The position numbers and the translations under genes are program-made. From assembly GCF_001651805.1 (NCBI RefSeq), contig NZ_CP015839.1:682001-746000 (forward strand): a DNA stretch of 64,000 nucleotides, read 5' to 3'. Positions 58,324 to 64,000 of the stretch are shown here, one piece after another. The DNA is from Marinobacterium aestuarii (lineage in GTDB: Bacteria; Pseudomonadota; Gammaproteobacteria; Pseudomonadales; Balneatricaceae). Position 1 is the first letter of the stretch, and each line of letters starts with the position of its first letter. The notes beneath the pieces were generated by a model. The model ran no database searches. It was given only the letters and a program-made list of their open reading frames with translations, and was not told the origin of the DNA.

Positions 58324-59415
58324 ATGATAAAAAACACTGCCTGGCGTGACTACAGTCTTACCGGGCCTGGCCGCAGGCAAGCGCTCGAGAGCGGACTGGT
58401 GTCGGCACAATGGTTTTCCTGCGATATCGGCCGCAAGCAGCTCAAACAGCTGATGAAGCGTAGCGACCGGCCGGCCTTGCTGCAATTAGGGTTCTGGCTG
58501 CTGTTACTGGTCACAGCGGGTGTGGCCGGCTTCTTAACCTGGGGTACGCTCTGGTGCATACCGGCCTTTGCGGCCTACGGGCTGCTGTACTCGGTGAGCG
58601 ATCACTGGGCCCATGAACTGTCCCACGGCACGCCGTTCAAAACGCGCTGGCTGAATGATGTTTTCTATCAGCTCACCGCCTTTATGACACTGCATGAAGC
58701 CGTCTACTGGCGCTGGAGTCATGTGCGCCATCATACCGACACCCTGATTGTTGGCAGTGACCGGGAGATTGCGGTGCAGCGGCCGCCCAAGCTCTGGGTC
58801 GCGATTGTTGACCTGTTTGATCTGCATTTTGCGCCGCTTGAAGTTGCCCGGCTGCTGCGTGTTGCCGGTGGCAGCCTGAATGCCGAGACGCGTAGCATAG
58901 TGCCGGAGACAGAGTGGCCGAAACTGATCATCTCCAGTCGTATCTATGTGCTTATTCTTATTGCGCTTGTGGCCAGCTGTGTCGCCAGTGGCAGCATTCT
59001 GCCCGCGATCTTTGTGGTACTGCCGCGGCTGTATGGCGGGGTCCTGAGCCAGCTGTTTAACCTCACCCAGCATGCCGGGCTGGCCGAGAATGTGCTGGAT
59101 CATCGGCACAATTGCCGCACCATCCTGATGAACCCGGTGTTCCGTTTCATGTACGTGAACATGAACTATCACGTTGAACATCACATGTACCCGATGGTGC
59201 CTTATCACGCGCTGCCGCAGTTGCATGCCTTGATGAAGGATCAATGCGCACCGGCGTATCCCGGTCTGTGGGCGGCCTACCGCGAAATCATTCCTGCGGT
59301 GCTGCGCCAGCGCAAGGATCCGGAGTATTTCGTGCGGCGTCCCGTGCCCGAGCCGGTGTCTGCGGCGGCTGCCCCGTCGGCCGCGCCGGCAAGCCCGGCG
59401 CCGGAAATGGCCTGA
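58324..59415 (+). CDS. Membrane fatty-acid-desaturase-fold hydroxylase (MocD-like)
   Basis: A 363-residue integral membrane di-iron enzyme. Three histidine boxes are present: HELSH (97-101), HVRHH (133-137) and HVEHH (283-287), with about four membrane helices between. In this fold the enzymes desaturate, hydroxylate or O-demethylate with oxygen. The next two genes encode its likely electron supply, a Rieske ferredoxin and a reductase, the same set as MocD-MocE-MocF, which demethylate the rhizopine 3-O-methyl-scyllo-inosamine in rhizobia. A Pro/Ala-rich tail (about 345-363) is extra. ATG 58324 has GAGGGG at 58310-58315. Confidence 0.85.
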   Translation: MIKNTAWRDYSLTGPGRRQALESGLVSAQWFSCDIGRKQLKQLMKRSDRPALLQLGFWLLLLVTAGVAGFLTWGTLWCIPAFAAYGLLYSVSDHWAHELSHGTPFKTRWLNDVFYQLTAFMTLHEAVYWRWSHVRHHTDTLIVGSDREIAVQRPPKLWVAIVDLFDLHFAPLEVARLLRVAGGSLNAETRSIVPETEWPKLIISSRIYVLILIALVASCVASGSILPAIFVVLPRLYGGVLSQLFNLTQHAGLAENVLDHRHNCRTILMNPVFRFMYVNMNYHVEHHMYPMVPYHALPQLHALMKDQCAPAYPGLWAAYREIIPAVLRQRKDPEYFVRRPVPEPVSAAAAPSAAPASPAPEMA

Positions 59416-59451
59416 ATTCAATAACAATAAATACAGTAGCGGGAGTGCATC

Positions 59452-59769
59452 ATGAGCAATATCTGGATAGATGTCTGCGGGACAGAGGATATCGATGAAG
59501 AAGATGTCATGCGTTTCGATTACAACGACCGAACCTTTGCTGTCTATCGGTCTGCCGATGATGAGTTCTTTGGCACTGATGGCAACTGTACCCACGAGCA
59601 GGTGCATCTGGCAGACGGGTTGGTGATGGATCACATCATTGAGTGCCCCAAGCACAATGGCCGCTTCGACTACCGTACCGGCAAGGCGCAGGGGGCGCCG
59701 GCCTGCATTAACCTGCAGACCTATCCGGTGAAGGTGGATGGCAGTCGGGTGCTAATGCAGGTCGAGTGA
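59452..59769 (+). CDS. Rieske 2Fe-2S ferredoxin (MocE-like)
   Basis: A 105-residue soluble Rieske protein. The cluster ligands are Cys46 and His48 (CTHEQ) and Cys65 and His68 (CPKHNG). It should pass single electrons from the reductase encoded next to the membrane hydroxylase before it. The spacing of the genes (36 and 105 bases) fits one operon. Confidence 0.93.
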   Translation: MSNIWIDVCGTEDIDEEDVMRFDYNDRTFAVYRSADDEFFGTDGNCTHEQVHLADGLVMDHIIECPKHNGRFDYRTGKAQGAPACINLQTYPVKVDGSRVLMQVE

Positions 59770-59874
59770 TCGCCGTGAGCCTGGCCCGTGCAGACGCTGA
59801 TGCATCTCCCTGCTGGGGGCGCGGCGCCAGGATCAGGATCCTTATTGTCCCTGCCGTTTCGGGAGAGCATGCAA

Positions 59875-61116
59875 ATGACGAACAGCAACAAGCCCATTGT
59901 GATTATCGGGGCCGGCCATGCCGGCGGGCGACTGGCCCTGGCGCTGCGCCAGGAAGGTTATGAGGGTGCGCTGACGCTAATCGGCGAGGAGGTTTTTTCC
60001 CCCTATGAGCGTCCGCCGCTGTCCAAACAGTTGCTGCTGGGGCAGGCCGGCGCCGAGGACTGCTACCTGGATGGCAATGTCGACTATGCCGGTCTGGGCA
60101 TAGAGCTGAAGCTCGGTACCAGAGTCACAGGACTCGACCCCAAATCCCATAGCATCCGTTTCAGCGATGCTACGCGGCTGGACTACGACAAACTGGTGCT
60201 GGCCACCGGTGGCCGGGCCCGGCAGGTCGCTTTGCCCGGGATCGAGCTCGACGGGATACATGTTCTTCGGACGCTGACCGATGCGGCCCGCCTCAGCTCT
60301 GCGCTGGCGGGCCGGCCCCGGCTGGTGGTGATCGGTGGCGGCTTTATCGGCCTGGAGGTGGCGGCTTCTGCGCGGACACTCGGCTGCGATGTCTGCGTGC
60401 TGGAAGCGTCAGTTCGGCTGGCCGAGCGCGTACTGCCGCCGCAGTTGTCCGAGCGCTTGCTGAGCCTGCATCGTGCCAGGGGTGTCGAGGTCTTGCTGGG
60501 CAGTCGTATCGAAGCCATCGAAGGGCAGGGGACTGTCGAGGCGGTGAGGTTGCAGGATGGCTCCCGTATCCCCTGTGACCTGGTCCTTGTCGGTGTGGGT
60601 ATCGAACCCAATATCGAGCTGGCACAGCTGGCCGGGCTGGATATGGGCAATGGCATCCGGGTCAACGATCGGCTGCAGACCAGTGCTGCGGATATCTATG
60701 CCATCGGCGATGTCTGCGAGTTTCCCTGCCCGCAATCGCAGCAGCAGGTGCGCCACGAAACCTGGCGCAACGCCGAAGCACAGGCGCACCTGGTGGCGCG
60801 CAATCTGCTGGGGCGGGACGAAGCGTATCAGGCCCGTCTGTGGTTCTGGTCCGATCAGTTCGACTGCGGTCTGCAAATGGCCGGGGATGGCGCACTCGGC
60901 GCACGGCGGGTGCAGCGGGACCTGCCGGATAACGCCCTGTTGCTGTTCGACCTTGACGCCGATAACCGCCTGGTTGCAGTGAGTGGCTTTGCCCGGGGTA
61001 ACGCTATAGCGCGGGATATCAAGCTGGGCGAGCGGCTTATCGATAGCGGCAAATGCCTGGATCCAGAGGCGCTGAGCAACCCGGCTATCAGTCTCAAAGC
61101 TTTGCTCAAGGCTTAA
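59875..61116 (+). CDS. NAD(P)H-ferredoxin reductase, FAD-dependent (MocF-like)
   Basis: A 413-residue flavoprotein of the ferredoxin/rubredoxin reductase type. FAD motif IVIIGAGHAGGRLALAL is at the N-terminus, the pyridine-nucleotide motif LVVIGGGFIGLEVAA in the middle, and the second FAD stretch DIYAIGDVCEF near residue 280. A reductase C-terminal domain follows. It would reduce the Rieske ferredoxin. ATG 59875 has GGGAG at 59861-59865; ATG 59869 is an alternative. Confidence 0.92.
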   Translation: MTNSNKPIVIIGAGHAGGRLALALRQEGYEGALTLIGEEVFSPYERPPLSKQLLLGQAGAEDCYLDGNVDYAGLGIELKLGTRVTGLDPKSHSIRFSDATRLDYDKLVLATGGRARQVALPGIELDGIHVLRTLTDAARLSSALAGRPRLVVIGGGFIGLEVAASARTLGCDVCVLEASVRLAERVLPPQLSERLLSLHRARGVEVLLGSRIEAIEGQGTVEAVRLQDGSRIPCDLVLVGVGIEPNIELAQLAGLDMGNGIRVNDRLQTSAADIYAIGDVCEFPCPQSQQQVRHETWRNAEAQAHLVARNLLGRDEAYQARLWFWSDQFDCGLQMAGDGALGARRVQRDLPDNALLLFDLDADNRLVAVSGFARGNAIARDIKLGERLIDSGKCLDPEALSNPAISLKALLKA

Positions 61117-61227
61117 TAATGCCGTCGCCTGGCGCGGCAGTCTGGGTGCTTTGAGCTTTCAGCTCTGAGGGCAGGACAGACGCGCCGTGCCGGTGTCGGT
61201 GTCATCAGAACGTGGGAGGAATTGCTT

Positions 61228-62202
61228 GTGCAGTATCGTAAATTTGGAAGCACCGACTGGCAGGTCAGTGAGATCGCCTTTGGCGCCTGGCAGATTGGTG
61301 GCGACTGGGGCGCGGTGGATGACGCCGAGTCCATCAGGACGCTGCTGTATGCCTACGAAAAGGGTATTAACTTTGTGGATACGGCCGAGCTCTACGGTCA
61401 TGGCCACAGTGAAGAGGTGATCGGCCAGTCGCTCAAGCAGTGGCAAGGCGACAAGGTCTATGTCGCCACCAAGGCTCAGCCGACGGTCTGGCCGGATCCC
61501 GACGATGATGCGCCTCAGATGCGGGGCCGCTACCCGCAGTGGCACCTGCGTAACAATGTCGAGCAGTCGCTCAGACGTTTGCAGGTTGAACGCCTGGATC
61601 TGTTTCAGTTGCACTGCTGGGTGGCCGACGGTACCCAGGCGCTGGATTGGCTTGAAACGCTTAACGCGCTGCGCCAGGAAGGCAAGATCGATCAGATCGG
61701 TGTGTCCATTCGTGACTACCGTCCCGAGGAAGGCATCGACCTGGCGAAACTTGGGCTCGCCGCGTCAATTCAGGTGGTGTTCAACCTGTTCGAGCAGCGC
61801 CCGGCCGGGGCGCTGTTCCAGGCGGGTGGGCAGACGGATACGGCGTTTATTGCCCGTGTGCCGCTGGATTCGGGGTCGCTGACCGGTAGCTGGACGCGGG
61901 ATACCTATGCCGCCTGGGCGCCTGGATCGGTGCCGCATTTACTGTTCAGGGATGAGCGCTTCGGGGATACCTTCGCACGGGTGGAAAAGCTCAAGGCACT
62001 CTGTGCGCCCTATTATCCGACGCTGGCCGAAGCCGCCATGCGCTATATCCTCAGTGAGCCCAGGGTCGCAACAGTCATTCCCGGCATGACGAACCCGGCC
62101 GAAGTCAACATGAACGCGGTCTATTCCGATGGCGCCGCTTTTCCTGCGGCGCTTAAGGCGCAGCTGGCCGAACATCTGTGGGTTCGCAACTATTACAAGT
62201 GA
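61228..62202 (+). CDS. Aldo/keto reductase
   Basis: A 324-residue AKR enzyme. The catalytic tetrad is visible: Asp and Tyr in DTAELYGHGHSE, Lys in ATKAQP, and His in LFQLHCW. It probably oxidises or reduces a sugar or cyclitol. GTG 61228 has GGAGGA at 61214-61219; a TTG six bases upstream is closer to the site than normal. It follows the reductase gene after 111 bases. Confidence 0.9.
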   Translation: MQYRKFGSTDWQVSEIAFGAWQIGGDWGAVDDAESIRTLLYAYEKGINFVDTAELYGHGHSEEVIGQSLKQWQGDKVYVATKAQPTVWPDPDDDAPQMRGRYPQWHLRNNVEQSLRRLQVERLDLFQLHCWVADGTQALDWLETLNALRQEGKIDQIGVSIRDYRPEEGIDLAKLGLAASIQVVFNLFEQRPAGALFQAGGQTDTAFIARVPLDSGSLTGSWTRDTYAAWAPGSVPHLLFRDERFGDTFARVEKLKALCAPYYPTLAEAAMRYILSEPRVATVIPGMTNPAEVNMNAVYSDGAAFPAALKAQLAEHLWVRNYYK

Positions 62203-62212
62203 GAGCTGAACA

Positions 62213-62962
62213 ATGACGCCCGAATTCCAGCCTGTACAGATCGAACTCCTGATGCCGCATGAAATCCGCGCGGCGATGGCGGAGCGACCGGTGGTTTTTA
62301 TGCCATTGGGTACCTACGAGTGGCACGCAGAGCACCTGCCCATAGGGCTGGATGCATTGACCGCGCAGGGGGTTTGTCTGCATGTGGCCTTGCGCGACGG
62401 CGGTCTGGTGTGTCCGCCGCTGTATTACGGTACCGGCGGGGGGCATGGTGACTATCCCTTTACCATCATGATGCAGGGCGAGGCGGAAATTGCAGCGCTG
62501 TTGCGTTATTCGCTGGTGCGATTGCGGGATTTTGGTATGCAGCTTGCCGTGCTCTTTTCCGGGCACTTTGCGCCTGAACAGATACGCATGATCGAGAATA
62601 TCGCGGCGCAATGGAATGATGAGGGTCATTCAATGCAGGTGCTCGCGCTGGCAATGAACATGGGTGAGGACATACCGATCGAACCCGATCATGCCGGCAT
62701 GTTTGAAACCACACTGCTGGCCTCGCTGTGGCCGGATCGTGTGGATGTGAGCAGGCTGCCGCCACTAGAGGAAGGGCTGCCGGATGCTGACCGGGGTAAA
62801 AGCCCTTTCGGTGCACAGCGGCATGATCCACAGCACCCGCTGCACGGAATCTTCGGCCCCGATCCGCGTGGTTATGACCCCAAAGGCGCGCCGTTGCTAC
62901 TGGATGCCATGGTGGGCTGGCTGGGTGCGCGGGTGCAGCAGGCGTTTGGGTCGGTTCGGTAG
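62213..62962 (+). CDS. Creatininase-family amidohydrolase
   Basis: A 249-residue metal-dependent hydrolase. The family metal-binding motif reads LGTYEWHAEHLPIGLDAL, with Glu, His and Asp ligands, followed by GGGHGDYP and LFSGHFAPEQ. Family members open cyclic amides or remove formyl groups (creatininase, MftE, ArfB). Its place beside an aldo/keto reductase and a MocDEF-like set suggests action on a nitrogen-containing cyclic compound; that is inference. Confidence 0.88.
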   Translation: MTPEFQPVQIELLMPHEIRAAMAERPVVFMPLGTYEWHAEHLPIGLDALTAQGVCLHVALRDGGLVCPPLYYGTGGGHGDYPFTIMMQGEAEIAALLRYSLVRLRDFGMQLAVLFSGHFAPEQIRMIENIAAQWNDEGHSMQVLALAMNMGEDIPIEPDHAGMFETTLLASLWPDRVDVSRLPPLEEGLPDADRGKSPFGAQRHDPQHPLHGIFGPDPRGYDPKGAPLLLDAMVGWLGARVQQAFGSVR

Positions 62963-63354
62963 TGCTCTGTACCGTGCGCTGTCGCAGCTGTGGCGCCGGC
63001 GCTGTACGAGACGTTCGCTGCTACGCGTCAGTGGCCCTTGTGGGACGCTGAATTTAAAAGAAGTGTTAATGATGTGTTTTGATAAAACATATCATTCACG
63101 TCTTGTGTGAAAGTTTAAAGTGCCTAGAATCGAAAGGGATGGCGCTGAAGGCGATCCTGGGGTCAGCGGAGACTGACGTCTGGTTGAGCTGGGATAAGGA
63201 AACTATGCCCCGCATGATGTTTGAACAGAATGGCCGGGGCTGAATGAGGTGATAGCGGCGGGGCCCCGCCTGAATACCACTGAATGCTCAACCCGCCTTT
63301 CTCGACGTGCACTGCCTTACAACAACAACAAAGCAAGCAACGAGGTTATACATA
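62963..63354. other. Gene-free control region before the binding-protein gene
   Basis: This 392-base gap contains the second operator-like repeat (63070-63094) and a 260-base leader to the next gene. I see no open frame or RNA gene that I can support in it. Confidence 0.6.
63070..63094. promoter_or_regulatory. Candidate LacI operator 2
   Basis: A 25-base inverted repeat: left arm TGATGTGTTTT, centre GAT, right arm AAAACATATCA, with 10 of 11 positions pairing. Nearly the same sequence stands beside the LacI gene (58183). It lies 261 bases before the binding-protein gene. Confidence 0.75.
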
Positions 63355-64000
63355 ATGAAGTTTTCGAAACTGGTTAAAACCGGCCTTGTGGTCACCGCCC
63401 TCTGCCTGAGTGCGACTGCAGCCATGGCAAAAGACTATCGTTTCGTCATGGTGTCCCATATCGGTGCCCAGGATCCGAACATGAACTGGTTGACGCTGGC
63501 GCTGGAAGAGTTCGAGAAAAAATACCCCAATGTCACAACCGAGTACATCGGCGGTGAAACCTACTCGGCGCAGGAACTTGCCCGCAACCTGGATCAGGTC
63601 ATCGCCTCCAGGCCCGATGGTATTGCGATCCCGGTTACCGATGCCAACGCGCTGGAAGCCGGCATTCGCCGTGCTCTGGACATGGGGATTCCGGTGGTGG
63701 CGTTCAACGCTGCCGATGGTCGCCCTGAAGGCGAGCGCATTCCCTACATGATGTATGTCGGCGGTGACGAATACTTGACAGGCTTGAAAACGGGCCAGTA
63801 TGCCATTGCCAGGGCGAAGGAAGGCAAGGTGCCGATGCCCAAGCAGGTTGTCTGTGCCATGATCTCGGCGGATCATGAAGGGCTGCGCCAGCGCTGCAAG
63901 GGCATTGAGGATGCGTTCAAGGAAGTGGGCGCCACCGCTGAATACCTGTTTACCGACGTTGATCCGGCGAAGTTTCGTAACAACCTCAAGGCGTATCTGT
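63355..64000 (+). CDS. Sugar-type periplasmic substrate-binding protein (partial)
   Basis: The first 215 residues of a type I periplasmic binding protein for a sugar ABC transporter; the gene runs past the end of the window. The signal peptide covers about 1-25 (VVTALCLSATAAMA). The mature part shows the family pattern ASRPDGIAIPVTDANALEAG and GIPVVAFNAAD, like ribose-, inositol- and rhizopine-binding proteins. ABC ATPase and permease genes are expected just beyond. The operator upstream links it to the LacI gene. Confidence 0.93.
   Translation, partial: MKFSKLVKTGLVVTALCLSATAAMAKDYRFVMVSHIGAQDPNMNWLTLALEEFEKKYPNVTTEYIGGETYSAQELARNLDQVIASRPDGIAIPVTDANALEAGIRRALDMGIPVVAFNAADGRPEGERIPYMMYVGGDEYLTGLKTGQYAIARAKEGKVPMPKQVVCAMISADHEGLRQRCKGIEDAFKEVGATAEYLFTDVDPAKFRNNLKAYL

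Overview
The window is one contiguous, GC-rich stretch of a gammaproteobacterial chromosome, packed with genes on both strands. The gene order accA-tilS-pyrG-eno-ftsB-truD-surE-pcm-nlpD-rpoS-fdxA-mutS and then cinA-recA is the Pseudomonas/Oceanospirillales arrangement. The ferredoxin is of the Azotobacter/Pseudomonas seven-iron type, and the soxBDAG-glyA-purU block is also typical of this group. A marine Oceanospirillaceae-like bacterium (for example Marinobacterium or a relative) is my inference from gene order and TRAP transporter content; no 16S rRNA gene is present. I see no tRNA or rRNA gene, insertion sequence, prophage or CRISPR array.

Region 1 (1-19522) is core housekeeping: lipid, nucleotide and glycolytic enzymes, division (ftsB, nlpD), stress sigma factor rpoS, mismatch repair mutS and SOS recombinase recA with a clear LexA box. 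Departures from the usual layout are the absence of kdsA between pyrG and eno, the absence of ispD/ispF between ftsB and truD, a DUF368 lipid-carrier translocase gene between pcm and nlpD, a frameshifted TetR gene, and an odd protein combining two beta-type repeats with a helix-hairpin-helix tail.

Region 2 (19595-29527) holds a MAPEG protein, a divergent Lrp regulator/DMT exporter pair, and glyA-soxBDAG-purU. Together the latter oxidise sarcosine to glycine and hydrogen peroxide, load the one-carbon unit onto tetrahydrofolate, make serine and release formate. Region 3 (29663-39000) is accessory: Sel1 repeats, GFA protein, a GlxA/AraC regulator with cupin and FAD amine oxidase, LysR, a DUF817 gene that seems to have lost its middle, DUF1353, a YebC-type regulator and a cation/proton antiporter.

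Region 4 (39002-47250) looks like an envelope-stress module: cardiolipin-synthase-like lipoprotein, AI-2E family permease, YqjK/YqjE/YqjD-like membrane proteins, a triple-BON periplasmic protein, a sensor kinase with a sigma-54 activator, and a DUF1328 peptide. I found three good -24/-12 sigma-54 promoters in it (before the BON gene, before the kinase operon and before DUF1328) with a GGGGCATATGCCCC palindrome or close variants upstream. This suggests a compact self-regulated sigma-54 regulon, and it is the best candidate here for an undescribed system.

Region 5 (47266-57021) is a catabolic island: a TRAP transporter with an AroE-like dehydrogenase on one strand, a LysR gene, and a divergent operon of ketopantoate-reductase-like, VOC, MaoC, class III CoA-transferase, AroE and AroQ proteins. 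Region 6 (57139-64000) is a second one: LacI regulator, MocD-like membrane hydroxylase, Rieske ferredoxin, ferredoxin reductase, aldo/keto reductase, creatininase-family amidohydrolase, and the start of a sugar-type periplasmic binding protein that runs off the window. Two near-identical 25-bp operators tie the LacI gene and the binding-protein gene together.
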